Shown piece after piece: positions 21,591-30,839 of a DNA stretch of 64,000 nt. Under the pieces are notes generated by a model that worked only from the letters and a program-made list of their open reading frames with translations, ran no database searches and was not told the origin of the DNA. The stretch comes from Crateriforma sp964453205. GTDB taxonomy: Bacteria > Planctomycetota > Planctomycetia > Pirellulales > Pirellulaceae. The first letter of the stretch is position 1, and each line of letters starts with the position of its first letter. A program made the translations under genes and the position numbers. The stretch is taken from positions 13,344 to 77,343 of the forward strand of contig CAYVRC010000006.1 of the NCBI GenBank assembly GCA_964453205.1, given 5' to 3'.

Positions 21591-22235
21591 TTGAGTGTAA
21601 GCAGAAACGTCGTCGCGATCGGGCACCCGCTGATCGAACATCACCTGTGCACGGTGCGTGACCGGGCGACCCGTCCCGGCGAATTCCGCGCGGCGGTCCA
21701 TCGATTGGCGATGCTGATCGGCGTGGAGGCGACCGGGGACCTTTCCACTCGCGAGGTTACGGTTTCGACTCCCCTGGCCGACGCCCGGTGCCGTCAGCTT
21801 TCCAGCGAGATCGGCTTGGTTCCGATTCTTCGTGCCGGGCTGGGGATGGTCGATCCTTTGTTGAGCTTGTTGCCCGATGCGTCGGTTTGGCATCTGGGGC
21901 TGTACCGCAACGAGGAAACGGCCGAGCCGGTCGGTTACTACGACAAGCTGTCCGGCCAAAATGCTCCACAAGTCGCGCTCGTGCTCGATCCGATGTTGGC
22001 GACGGGCGGTTCGATCGAATTAGTCGTCAAGCGGCTGATGAAGTGGGGCGTCGACGAGATCCGCGTGCTCAGCATCATCGCCGCCCAGCCGGGCATCGAC
22101 CGCGTCAACGAACAGTTTCCCGACGTGCGATTGTTCGTCGGAGCGATCGATCCGGAGCTGAACGAACAAGCTTTTATCGTTCCCGGGTTGGGTGACGCCG
22201 GAGACCGAATTTTCGACACGCCTCAACACGACTGA
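21591..22235 (+). CDS. upp: Uracil phosphoribosyltransferase
   Basis: 214 residues. It matches Upp along its whole length: GHPLIEHHL, VPILRAGLGMVDPLL, YRNEETAEPVGYY, the PRPP loop LVLDPMLATGGS and the uracil-binding end IVPGLGDAGDRIF. It makes UMP from uracil and PRPP. The start is a TTG at 21591 with GGGGA upstream; N-terminal homology supports it and no ATG fits. Five bases separate it from the nucleoside transporter gene, so a pyrimidine salvage operon is likely. Confidence 0.96.
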   Translation: MSVSRNVVAIGHPLIEHHLCTVRDRATRPGEFRAAVHRLAMLIGVEATGDLSTREVTVSTPLADARCRQLSSEIGLVPILRAGLGMVDPLLSLLPDASVWHLGLYRNEETAEPVGYYDKLSGQNAPQVALVLDPMLATGGSIELVVKRLMKWGVDEIRVLSIIAAQPGIDRVNEQFPDVRLFVGAIDPELNEQAFIVPGLGDAGDRIFDTPQHD

Positions 22236-22240
22236 ACACC

Positions 22241-23521
22241 ATGCAAGCTCGAATGATTTGCGTCTTGGGCTTGATCACCTTCATCGCCATGGCTTGGGCG
22301 GTCAGTTCGGAGAAGCGACGATTCCCCTGGCGGGTCGTCGCCGGCGGGCTGTTGTTGCAATTCGTGTTGGGGTTTTTGGTCCTGGGAACGACTTGGGGCA
22401 GGCGGCTGTTCGTCGCGATCGGGGCGGGTTTCGAGGAGGTTCTGGCCAGCGTCGGCGCCGGCAGCGGTTTTTTGTTCAGCACGGGCGAAGGCACTCCGCT
22501 GGGCGACAGTCTGCTGGGCACCTTTGCCTTCGGCGTTTTGCCCACGGTGATTTTTTTCTCGTCCTTGATGAGTGTGCTGTATCACCTGGGATTGATGCAG
22601 CGGATCGTGTGGGCGATGGCCTGGGTGATGCGGTTTTCGCTGGGCACGACGGGCGCGGAGACTTTGGCGGCCGCGGCGAACGTGTTCGTCGGACACACCG
22701 AAGCCCCGTTGGTCGTGAAGCCTTATTTGGCGACGATGACCCGCAGCGAACTGTGCGCGATGATGACCGGCGGTTTCGCCACCGTCACCGGCGGGTTGCT
22801 GGGCGTTTACGCAGGCATGGGCATCGACATTTCGCACTTGTTGACCGCGTCGGTGATCAGCGCGCCGGCGGCGTTGTTGATCGCCAAAGTCATGGTGCCG
22901 GAGATGCAGCCCGATCAGGTCAGCCGAGACATGTCGCTGAGCGGCGAAAGCGAGCACCTCAACGTGATCGGTGCGGCCGTCCAGGGTGCCAGCGACGGGC
23001 TGAAACTGGCCTTGAACGTCGGGGCGATGTTGATCGCTTTCCTGGCCTTGATCGCGCTGGTCGACGTCGGTTTGGACAAACTGGGCGACGGCGTGGCGTG
23101 GCTCGGGATTCGGCTGGGGGTTTTGAACTCGACGACCGAGTTTTCTTGGTCGCTGGGGCTGATTCTCGGATACCTGTGCAGCCCGCTGGCTTGGTTGATG
23201 GGGATTCCGGCGGCCGAGTGCTCGGAAGCCGGCCGGCTGATCGGGCTGAAAACCGTCGCCAACGAATTCATCGCTTTCGACCAGTTGGGCAAAGCGACGG
23301 TCGGACCCGAGGGCGATCTGAGCCAGCGGACGGTGACCGTGCTGACGTACGCGCTGGCGGGGTTTAGCAATTTCGGCGCCATCGGTATCCAAGTCGGCGG
23401 CATCGGCGGCCTGGCTCCGTCGCGTCGCCAGGAGTTGTCGCGGCTGGGCATGCGAGCCATGTTCGGCGGATTGCTGGCGTGCTGCATGACCGGCGCGATC
23501 GCGGGAATCTTGTTGCGGTAG
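22241..23521 (+). CDS. Concentrative nucleoside transporter (CNT/NupC family)
   Basis: 426 residues, strongly hydrophobic. Typical CNT stretches are visible: FAFGVLPTVIFFSSLMSVLY, LGTTGAETLAAAANVFVGHT followed by EAPLVVKPY, MTGGFATVTGGLLGVYAGMG, and near the C-terminus YALAGFSNFGAIGIQVGGIG. It imports nucleosides with a cation gradient. The link to upp five bases upstream fits nucleoside/base salvage. Confidence 0.94.
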   Translation: MQARMICVLGLITFIAMAWAVSSEKRRFPWRVVAGGLLLQFVLGFLVLGTTWGRRLFVAIGAGFEEVLASVGAGSGFLFSTGEGTPLGDSLLGTFAFGVLPTVIFFSSLMSVLYHLGLMQRIVWAMAWVMRFSLGTTGAETLAAAANVFVGHTEAPLVVKPYLATMTRSELCAMMTGGFATVTGGLLGVYAGMGIDISHLLTASVISAPAALLIAKVMVPEMQPDQVSRDMSLSGESEHLNVIGAAVQGASDGLKLALNVGAMLIAFLALIALVDVGLDKLGDGVAWLGIRLGVLNSTTEFSWSLGLILGYLCSPLAWLMGIPAAECSEAGRLIGLKTVANEFIAFDQLGKATVGPEGDLSQRTVTVLTYALAGFSNFGAIGIQVGGIGGLAPSRRQELSRLGMRAMFGGLLACCMTGAIAGILLR

Positions 23522-23599
23522 ACCGCCGCGATTCCAGTTAGACTGAGGGTTCGCAATGTCACTTCAACCGCCCCCTTCCCCTGCATGATTCTCCCCACC

Positions 23600-24676
23600 A
23601 TGACTCGATTTGCTTTTGTTCGACGGTCACTTCTCGGTTACTGGTTTCCTCTGACGCTTGCCGGAATGGTCACGCTGGCCGCCGGGGCGGCCGTCGCGGA
23701 CGACGACAACAAGGCCGATCCGAAGGAACCGAAGCCCGCGGCCGAACAAGCGGCCGAATCGCCCGAGGCCGATGCCGCGAAGCCTGTCGCCGAGCCGGCC
23801 GACAAGAAACCCGCCGAGAAGAAACCCGCCGACAAGAAACCGGCTGACAAGAAACCGGCTGCGAAAAAGCCCGCTGCCGAGAAGAAAGCCGAGCAGCCCG
23901 AGCCCGCGGCCGTGTCGATCTTTGCCGACGAAGCTTTGGAGGACGTCGTCCGCGCCGAGGTGTTCGCCAAACGCTACACCGACGAACCGATCACCAAGGA
24001 AGACGTCGCCAGGATTTCACGCGTCGTCGGCGTTGACAAAAAGATCACCAGTTTGGAAGGGCTTCAACACTGCAAAGAGTTGATGTTGATCGACTTGCGT
24101 GACAACGCGATCAGCGATCTGTCCCCGATCGCCGGCCTGAAGCGTTTGCAATCGGTTTCCCTTGCCGACAACAAGATCAAAGACATCTCGCCGCTGAAAG
24201 ACTTGACCGGGATGCAGTTGCTGGATCTGTCGAACAACAAGATCACCGACCTGACCCCCATCGCGTCGATGGATAATCTGCGCACCCTGTACGTCGCCGA
24301 CAATCGTTTGACCGACATCGCGGTCGTTGCCAAATTGCCAAAGTTGTGGTCGTTGGATTTGGCTCGAAACGAAATTCGCGATCTGCGTCCCGTCAGCGGG
24401 CTGGCTTGGTTGACGACATTGGAGATCACCGGAAACGAAGTCGATTCGCTCCAGCCGCTGGAAAAGCTTCGGGAGCTGGACATGTTGTTGATGTCGCGCA
24501 ACAAGGTCGCCGACCTCGGTCCGCTGGTCGAAATGTGCAAGCGGGACGCCGAGGGCGAACGCCGCTTCGCGCCGTACCTGCAGGTCTATCTGGGCGGAAA
24601 TCCGATCGGCGAAAAACAGCTCCAACAGGACAAAGCCCAGCTGGAATCGTTCGGCGTCGACGTGTTCGACCAGTGA
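23600..24676 (+). CDS. Secreted leucine-rich-repeat protein with KKPA-rich linker
   Basis: About 358 residues from ATG at 23600 (ATG at 23585 also possible). A signal peptide is followed by a low-complexity linker of KKPAD/KKPAE units, then SDS22/internalin-type LRRs of about 22 residues (LKRLQSVSLADNKIKDISPL, LTGMQLLDLSNNKITDLTPI). Such proteins are usually exported and bind proteins; the ligand is unknown. The Lys/Ala/Pro linker may span or attach to the cell wall. Its 3' 660 bases lie antisense to the open frame of the following minus-strand gene. Confidence 0.9.
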   Translation: MTRFAFVRRSLLGYWFPLTLAGMVTLAAGAAVADDDNKADPKEPKPAAEQAAESPEADAAKPVAEPADKKPAEKKPADKKPADKKPAAKKPAAEKKAEQPEPAAVSIFADEALEDVVRAEVFAKRYTDEPITKEDVARISRVVGVDKKITSLEGLQHCKELMLIDLRDNAISDLSPIAGLKRLQSVSLADNKIKDISPLKDLTGMQLLDLSNNKITDLTPIASMDNLRTLYVADNRLTDIAVVAKLPKLWSLDLARNEIRDLRPVSGLAWLTTLEITGNEVDSLQPLEKLRELDMLLMSRNKVADLGPLVEMCKRDAEGERRFAPYLQVYLGGNPIGEKQLQQDKAQLESFGVDVFDQ

Positions 24677-25516
24677 TCGCCACGCGCTTTGCTCGCGATC
24701 CGTCTGCCCGCCCAGCCACCGTCGGACGGGAGAGTCGTCCGGGACCGGCCGTCTGCCGTGTTCGGTTTGCCGGTCCAATTCGCGATAGCGAATGTGGATC
24801 AGCTCGGTCAGCTCGTCGAACCGCTGGTCGACGTGTTTTTTGACCAGAGCATCGACGAATTTGCGGTCGACGGTCGCGTCATCGGCGACCGGATGGCGGA
24901 TCGTGTTGTGCGTTTTCAAATCGTCCGAGAATCGCTCGGACGTGGCCGCCTGCGTCGAGATCCGGACGTGATCCAGTTCGTGTCGAATCAACGGCGAGTC
25001 CCAGAATCCTTCGGCCCCGTCGAACTTTCGCAGCCAGATTTCATGAACCGGCTCGACGCTGATCCGGCTGAAACGAATCTTGATCGACAAGTAACGCTGG
25101 CCGGAATTGTGAACGAATCGCCAGCGGCAGTGGCTGCGAAAGTTCATCCGCAGCTCGAAACGGGTTTCGGCGTCGAAGCGGATGGATGTTCCCGCGGTCA
25201 GATGCGGCGACCCTCGGCCGCGTGAACCGTCCCCCGCCGTTGCCCGGTCGCCGCCATTGGGTCGTCCGCCGACGACGAACGTGACGCGGCCGCGACGGAT
25301 CAGATCCGCGCTCGGCTCCGGCGGAGTGCCCAGTTCGTCCAACGGCAACGGTCGCGGCGACTCGGTGTTTCGGTCGACCGTCGCCGCCGCTTCATCGGTT
25401 CTCCCCGGCGCGGGGACCAGGGCGGGAACCATGGCGAAGCCGATCCCCAGGACGAAACTCGTCCATCGACGCGGTCGATGGCGATCGTGACGGCTACCGG
25501 GCGGTCGTGACGGCAT
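24017..25516 (-). CDS. Putative secreted HExxH metalloprotease-like protein with antisense 3' overlap
   Basis: Starts at ATG 25516, overlapping the upstream sulfatase end by 23 bases. The first about 280 codons look like a real protein: a hydrophobic leader (WTSFVLGIGFAMVPALVPAP), a disordered linker, then a domain with RHELDHVRI giving an HExxH zinc-site motif at about 179-183, resembling DUF922-type peptidases. There is no stop where the convergent LRR gene ends (24676); the frame stays open to 24017, giving up to 499 codons, but that part reads like an antisense shadow of the LRRs. Either the genes truly overlap by 660 bases or a stop or frame has been lost. The family call is tentative. 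Confidence 0.5.
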   Translation of the reverse strand: MPSRPPGSRHDRHRPRRWTSFVLGIGFAMVPALVPAPGRTDEAAATVDRNTESPRPLPLDELGTPPEPSADLIRRGRVTFVVGGRPNGGDRATAGDGSRGRGSPHLTAGTSIRFDAETRFELRMNFRSHCRWRFVHNSGQRYLSIKIRFSRISVEPVHEIWLRKFDGAEGFWDSPLIRHELDHVRISTQAATSERFSDDLKTHNTIRHPVADDATVDRKFVDALVKKHVDQRFDELTELIHIRYRELDRQTEHGRRPVPDDSPVRRWLGGQTDREQSAWRSLVEHVDAERFQLGFVLLELFFADRISAQIDLQVRREAAFALGVPLAHFDQRTEVGDLVARHQQHVQLPKLFQRLERIDFVSGDLQCRQPSQPADGTQIANFVSSQIQRPQLWQFGNDRDVGQTIVGDVQGAQIIHRRDGGQVGDLVVRQIQQLHPGQVFQRRDVFDLVVGKGNRLQTLQAGDRGQIADRVVTQVDQHQLFAVLKPFQTGDLFVNADDA

Positions 25517-27077
25517 CGTAGACTTTGTTCGGAAAATCGGGTTCCACCGTCCGATTGTCGATGAACGCTTTTTCGAGTTGCCGGACGATTTCGGGACGCG
25601 ACCCTGCCAGATCATTCGTCTCGCCGGGGTCGTTTGCCAGGTCATACAGTTCCCAATCGGCCGGATTCTTCTTGGCGATGTCACGACGAACGGCTTTGAA
25701 GTCGCCCGAACGAATCACCGCCCAGCCGCCGTAGCCGCCGAAGTCCCAGATCATGGGGTCGTCGCGGGTCGATCGACCGGCTTTGATGGCGGCAAGCAGA
25801 TCGATTCCGTCGGTCAACTGATCGATCGGGTTGCCTGCGAATGTCGAAGCCCCGGCGACGGCCGCCAGGGTCGCAAACCAGTCGGGCAGGTAGGCCGGCA
25901 GGCTCACGACGCTGCCAGGTTCGATCACGCCGGGATAGCGGATCAGACAGGGCACTCGGATGCCGCCCTCGTAGGCGCTGCCTTTGAATCCTCGGAGCCC
26001 GCCTGCGGAACCGAAGAACGTGCAGGCCGCACCGCCGATGTGAAAGTTCGGATCCCGACCGCCGTGCGTCGGCCCGTTGTCGGACGTGAAAACGACCAGC
26101 GTGTTGGCGGTCAGATTCAGATCGTCCAGTGTCGCCAGCACCGTCCCGACGTGTTCATCCAAATCGCTGATCATGGCGGCGTAGGCGGCGCGGGGACGCG
26201 GGTGGGGCAAGTAGCCGTTCTGTCCGCGATAGACGCCGTGCCCGTCGAACTCGCCACCCTCCTCGTCCCAAGCTTGCGGGTAACGGTCGATCCATTCCTG
26301 TGGCGGCTGCATCGCGACGTGCGGCTCGGTGAACGGCAGGTAAGCGAAAAAGGGTTCGGATGAATGTTTGCGGATGAACTCCACCGCTTCGTTCAAGATC
26401 AGATCCGGCGCGTAGTTCTCCGCGCGATAGTCGTCCGCGACGACTTCGCCCTTCGGTTTCCGGTCGTGACCGGGAATCGGGTAGTTGTTGATGCGGACCT
26501 CTCGTTCGTCGCTGTCCAAAAACGGCGGATAAAAACTGTGCGCGTTTCGTTGTCCGTTGTAGCCATAGAAGCGGTCGAAGCCTTGTTTGATCGGCGACCC
26601 GGAAGTGTTCGACGGTCCCAGTCCCCACTTTCCGAACGCTCCGGTGGCGTATCCGGCCGATTTCAGCACCTCCGCGATCGTGATCGCTTCGTCGGTAATC
26701 GGGAACTGCCCCGGAAAGATTCGTCCGTTGCCCGAGTCGCGGTTGTTGCGAATCTGCGCGTGCCCCAGATGCCGACCCGTCATCAACGTGCACCTCGCCG
26801 GCGCACAGACCGGTGCACCGGAGTAGTGCTGCGTCAATCTGGCCCCTTGTTCGGCCAGCCGATCCAAATTAGGTGTCTTGATCTTGTCTTGACCGTAACT
26901 GCCCAGTTCTCCATAGCCCAAATCATCGGCCATGATGAAGACGATGTTCGGCGGAGAGGTGGTCGCATCCTCCGCGACACAGGGGCGACAGGCCGGACCG
27001 GCGACCAAGCCGATCGGGATGAACATCCACAGCGCCAACCGCATAGAAACGGTGATCAAGCGGGACAGTCGGTTCAT
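25494..27077 (-). CDS. Sulfatase (arylsulfatase family)
   Basis: About 527 residues from ATG at 27077 (TTG at 27086 just upstream). After a signal peptide come NIVFIMADDLGYGELGSYG with the metal-binding Asp pair, and CAPARCTLMTGRH, the C-x-P-x-R site whose Cys (about 91) is converted to formylglycine. Later motifs (VFTSDNGPTHGG, GGIRVPCLIRYPG) are intact. It hydrolyses a sulfate ester, probably on sulfated polysaccharide in the periplasm. No carbohydrate genes flank it and no formylglycine-generating enzyme is in the window. Confidence 0.94.
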   Translation of the reverse strand: MNRLSRLITVSMRLALWMFIPIGLVAGPACRPCVAEDATTSPPNIVFIMADDLGYGELGSYGQDKIKTPNLDRLAEQGARLTQHYSGAPVCAPARCTLMTGRHLGHAQIRNNRDSGNGRIFPGQFPITDEAITIAEVLKSAGYATGAFGKWGLGPSNTSGSPIKQGFDRFYGYNGQRNAHSFYPPFLDSDEREVRINNYPIPGHDRKPKGEVVADDYRAENYAPDLILNEAVEFIRKHSSEPFFAYLPFTEPHVAMQPPQEWIDRYPQAWDEEGGEFDGHGVYRGQNGYLPHPRPRAAYAAMISDLDEHVGTVLATLDDLNLTANTLVVFTSDNGPTHGGRDPNFHIGGAACTFFGSAGGLRGFKGSAYEGGIRVPCLIRYPGVIEPGSVVSLPAYLPDWFATLAAVAGASTFAGNPIDQLTDGIDLLAAIKAGRSTRDDPMIWDFGGYGGWAVIRSGDFKAVRRDIAKKNPADWELYDLANDPGETNDLAGSRPEIVRQLEKAFIDNRTVEPDFPNKVYDAVTTAR

Positions 27078-27279
27078 GGTGGACAACGTGGCTCGGTGGA
27101 AAACGGGGCGTGTCTCGCGGGCGACGGGATCGCGACGGTGTCAAGCAATCGACAATGATAACCGCTCGGCAGCTTCCTCGCCGTCGCCCGTGACGAGCGG
27201 GACCCGTTTACACTGAGAGGGTCGGATCGGCGGTTCATCACTCGCCGTGAATCCCCACCCCGTTTCCCTTGACACCTTG

Positions 27280-29628
27280 ATGAAAAAGATGCCAGCTCTG
27301 CCCCGTCGCGACGCTTTGAAATTACTCGGAATCGGATCGGCTGCCGCCGGATCCCCCGCCCCCACGACCGCCGCCCAGGACGCCGGCGCGTCCGCACCCA
27401 GTTCACCGGACGTGACGCACCGATCCGCCTGGGACCAGACGTTCGATCGCGTCTTTTTGGGCGGTGATTATTGGGCCAACCCGATGGAGGATTGGCGAGT
27501 CGCGGACGGGGCGGCGGAATGCTTGACGACTGGCGGGAATCGCAACATCCAGTTGTTGACGCATCAACTGGTCGACGCGGGCAAGCCGTTCGAGACGTCC
27601 GTGACCGTGCGGCACGTCGAGACCGGCCGCGACGACGGCGGTGTCGGCTTTCGCGTCGGCGTGAAGTCGGAGATCAACGAGTACCGCAGCAACCTGTTCG
27701 CCAAGAGCGGCATCGCGGCCGGGCTTCGCGACGGAGCCCTCGTGATCGAGAGGAAATCCCGACCCATCGACGGTGCCCGAAAGCCTCAACACGTGACCTT
27801 GAAACTGACCGGCCGCCCGGCGGGCGATCGCGTCGAGTTGACCTTGCAAGCGACGGGACAAGACGGAGCCGTGTTGGGCGAATTGTCTCACAGCGTCGAC
27901 GCGGGGAAATTGCTCGGGAACATCGCGTTGGTCAACAACTTCAACCCGGCCCTGAACAAGGGTCAGGGCGCTCGCTATCGTTTCGCCGATTGGACGGTCG
28001 CCGGCGACGCCTTCGAAGTCAATCCGCAACGCGCGTTCGGACCGATCCTGTGGTCGATGTATTCGCTGAGCGATTCGCGGAGCGACGAAGGCTTTGTCAT
28101 GAAGATCACGGCGCTGACCGGACCGATGGGCGTCGACGATTCACAAGACGTCGAATTGCGAGTCCGTCGCGAGGGCGGCGATTGGGAATCCATGGGCACC
28201 GCGTCACTGGACACCGACGCCTGGACCGCGACTTTCCGATTGGCGAATTGGGACGAGACCCGGCCGGCCGATTACGAATTGGGGTACCGCGAAAAAAGAC
28301 GCCGCGGCGATGCGGTCGAATCGAAATGGACCGGTCGGATCAAAGCCAACCCGTCGGGTCGTCCGCTGCGGATGGCGGGACTGACTTGCCAAAACGATTA
28401 CGGTTTTCCCTACCAGCCGGTGTCGGACAACTTGATCAAGTTGGATCCGGACTTGTTGTATTTTTCCGGCGATCAGTTGTACGAAAATCATGGCGGTTTC
28501 GGGCTGATTCGTCAGCCCGCTGAACCGGCGATCTTGAATTACTTGCGAAAGTACTACCAGCACGGCTTGTCGTTCCGCGACGCGATGAAAGACCGGCCCA
28601 CGATTTGTTTGGCCGACGATCACGATGTCTTCCAAGGCAACATCTGGGGCGAAGGCGGCAAGCCGATGGACATCGACGCCGGCGGCACGTCGTCCAACGG
28701 CGGCTACATCGAACCGGCCCGCATGGTCAACGTCGTGCATCGCACGAACACGTCCCATCATCCTGATTTTTACGATCCTACGCCCGTGTTGCAGGGCATC
28801 AGCGTGTATTACGGCGACATGGTGTACGGTAACGTGGGCTTCGCGATTCTGGCCGACCGTCAATGGAAAAGCGGCCCGCAAAACGTCGACACCGGCAGCG
28901 GCCGCGCCGATCACCTGACGGACCGCAGCATTGACCCGAAAGGCTTGGACAAGCCGGGCTTGGTGTTGCTGGGCAAACGTCAAGAAGATTTCCTGAAACA
29001 ATGGGCCGACGATTGGCGGGGTCACGAGATGAAAGTCGTGCTCAGCCAAACCGTTTTCGCCGGAGTCGCCACACATCACGGCGGTAAGGACGGTTACTTG
29101 GTCGCCGACCTGGACTGTGGCGGCTGGCCGCAGACCCCTCGCGACCGGGCCATCCGCTTGATGACCGCCGCCAAACCCTTGCACGTCAACGGCGATCAAC
29201 ACCTGACGACGTTGGTCCAGTACGGGGTCGATCGACAGCGTGACGGGTGCTGGTCGTTCTGCACGCCGGCGATCGCGGTCGGGTATCCGCGTTGGTGGCG
29301 CCCCGACGAGATGGAAATGCCGCATCAGAATCGTCCCGAACACGGCTTGCCGAACACGGGCGAATACGTCGACGGTTTGGGCAACAAAGCTTACGTTTAC
29401 GCCGTCGGAAATCCGGAAGTCGGGACGAAGAAGAATCGCTACGAAAAGGCGCACCAAAAGGCCAGCGGATTCGGGATGATCACGATCGACACGCGGGCCA
29501 AGACGTACACGCTCGACGCGTTCCGTTTCTTGGTCGACGCGACCGATGGGAATCCGGGCAACCAATTCCCCGGTTGGCCGGTGACGATCCATCAGGACGA
29601 AAACGGCGGCGAAAACCGACTTTCGTAG
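27280..29628 (+). CDS. PhoD-like metallophosphatase
   Basis: About 782 residues from ATG at 27280 (GTG at 27247 possible). A twin-arginine-like leader (LPRRDALKLLGIGSAAAG) precedes an N-terminal beta-sandwich-like region. The metallophosphoesterase part contains LLYFSGDQLYENHGG, ICLADDHDVFQGN and PLHVNGDQHLTT, which supply the metal-ligand Asp, Asn and His residues. It is probably an exported Ca2+/Fe3+ phosphodiesterase or phosphomonoesterase. It is divergent from the sulfatase gene across about 200 bases. Confidence 0.85.
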   Translation: MKKMPALPRRDALKLLGIGSAAAGSPAPTTAAQDAGASAPSSPDVTHRSAWDQTFDRVFLGGDYWANPMEDWRVADGAAECLTTGGNRNIQLLTHQLVDAGKPFETSVTVRHVETGRDDGGVGFRVGVKSEINEYRSNLFAKSGIAAGLRDGALVIERKSRPIDGARKPQHVTLKLTGRPAGDRVELTLQATGQDGAVLGELSHSVDAGKLLGNIALVNNFNPALNKGQGARYRFADWTVAGDAFEVNPQRAFGPILWSMYSLSDSRSDEGFVMKITALTGPMGVDDSQDVELRVRREGGDWESMGTASLDTDAWTATFRLANWDETRPADYELGYREKRRRGDAVESKWTGRIKANPSGRPLRMAGLTCQNDYGFPYQPVSDNLIKLDPDLLYFSGDQLYENHGGFGLIRQPAEPAILNYLRKYYQHGLSFRDAMKDRPTICLADDHDVFQGNIWGEGGKPMDIDAGGTSSNGGYIEPARMVNVVHRTNTSHHPDFYDPTPVLQGISVYYGDMVYGNVGFAILADRQWKSGPQNVDTGSGRADHLTDRSIDPKGLDKPGLVLLGKRQEDFLKQWADDWRGHEMKVVLSQTVFAGVATHHGGKDGYLVADLDCGGWPQTPRDRAIRLMTAAKPLHVNGDQHLTTLVQYGVDRQRDGCWSFCTPAIAVGYPRWWRPDEMEMPHQNRPEHGLPNTGEYVDGLGNKAYVYAVGNPEVGTKKNRYEKAHQKASGFGMITIDTRAKTYTLDAFRFLVDATDGNPGNQFPGWPVTIHQDENGGENRLS

Positions 29629-29672
29629 ACGCCGCTTTCGCCACGATCGCGCCCCCCCCCGGTCGCGTCGGT

Positions 29673-30800
29673 TCACGGCACCACCGTTTTGGCTTTTTCG
29701 CCGGCGTGTTCTTGCACGTAGGTCGGCACGGCGTAACCGGGCAACCGGTCCCGTAGCCGACGGACCAGATCGACTCCGACTTTCGGATCGACTTCGAAGT
29801 GCGCCGCGCCTCGGACGCGGTCCAACTGGTGCAGGTAGTAAGGCTGGACGCGATGGTCGACCAGGGTTCGGCACAGGTCCTCCAGGACGTGCACCGAATC
29901 GTTGACGCCACGAAGCAGCACAGCTTGATTCAAAACGGGAATGCCACGCCCGACCATGCGGTCGATCGCGTCGATGACGGCTTGGTCGATTTCCGCGGCA
30001 TGGTTGCAATGGATGACCATCCAGGGGGTGGCACGCAGCGAGCCGACGGTCGTCAAGAAAGCTTCGTTGATCCGCTGGGGGATCACGACGGGCATCCGCG
30101 AATGAAAACGGATTCGACGCACATGATCGATCGCGTCGATCGCGCCGAGCAGTTCGGCGAGTTGCCCGTCGGCGAGCGTCAGCGGGTCGCCCCCGCTCAA
30201 CAGCACTTCGTCGATCTCCGGATGCTCGCGCAGGTATGCCAAAGCCTGGCCCCAACCGCTTCGCCGGCTGGCCGCTTCCTGGTACGGAAATTCCCGGCGG
30301 AAACAGTATCGACAATGCACGCCGCAGGCCGACGTCGTGATCAACAAGGCTCGGGAGTCGTATTTATGCAGCAGCGAATCACGTACCGTCGCCGACAGAT
30401 CGCCGACCGGGTCCGCGTCGAACCCGTCGACCTCAAGATCTTCCCGGGCGACGGCCAAGACCTGTTTCAACAAGGGATCCTCGGGATCGCCGGGTTTCAT
30501 TCGCGAAAGAAATTCCAGCGGCACGAAGGTCGGAAAAGTCGTTCGGCGGGAGAGGTCCGTCCGGTCGCCCAGGCCCAGTCGGGTCAGCAATTCCGCCGAA
30601 TCCCGGACGGCCAGCTTCATCGCCGTTTGCCAGGCCACCGGGGGTGAATCGGAGGGCCGGTCGGCGCGGAACCCCGTCGGGACAAATTCCGCTTCGGCCG
30701 TTAAACTCCGCCCCACGGAGGCGGACGGTTGTCTGGATTGTGACTCAGTCAATGTTGTTTCGGCCCTGTGTTTTTCATTTTTTTCGAAACCCAACTGCAT
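29673..30800 (-). CDS. epmB: EF-P beta-lysylation protein EpmB-like (KamA family radical SAM)
   Basis: 375 residues. The radical-SAM motif Cx3Cx2C is CGVHCRYC at 159-166, followed by FRREFPY. PYYLHQLDRVRGAAHFEVD near the end is typical of lysine 2,3-aminomutase/EpmB. The N-terminal W-x7-AVRDSAELL region matches EpmB and supports the ATG at 30800. EpmB converts alpha-lysine to beta-lysine for attachment to EF-P Lys34. It is divergent from the EF-P gene with only 39 bases between the starts, strong support for this role over a catabolic aminomutase. EpmA is not in the window. Confidence 0.9.
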   Translation of the reverse strand: MQLGFEKNEKHRAETTLTESQSRQPSASVGRSLTAEAEFVPTGFRADRPSDSPPVAWQTAMKLAVRDSAELLTRLGLGDRTDLSRRTTFPTFVPLEFLSRMKPGDPEDPLLKQVLAVAREDLEVDGFDADPVGDLSATVRDSLLHKYDSRALLITTSACGVHCRYCFRREFPYQEAASRRSGWGQALAYLREHPEIDEVLLSGGDPLTLADGQLAELLGAIDAIDHVRRIRFHSRMPVVIPQRINEAFLTTVGSLRATPWMVIHCNHAAEIDQAVIDAIDRMVGRGIPVLNQAVLLRGVNDSVHVLEDLCRTLVDHRVQPYYLHQLDRVRGAAHFEVDPKVGVDLVRRLRDRLPGYAVPTYVQEHAGEKAKTVVP

Positions 30801-30839
30801 CACGAAAGCGGAGCCTGACCCGACGGTCGGGAGGAAGAC

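Noticed and set aside
22223..23392. 389-codon open frame on the minus strand
   Set aside because: Antisense to the nucleoside transporter gene; His/Gln/Arg-rich shadow.
28204..30315. 703-codon open frame on the minus strand
   Set aside because: Spans the opposite strand of the PhoD-like gene and the tail of the epmB region; Arg-rich shadow without domains.
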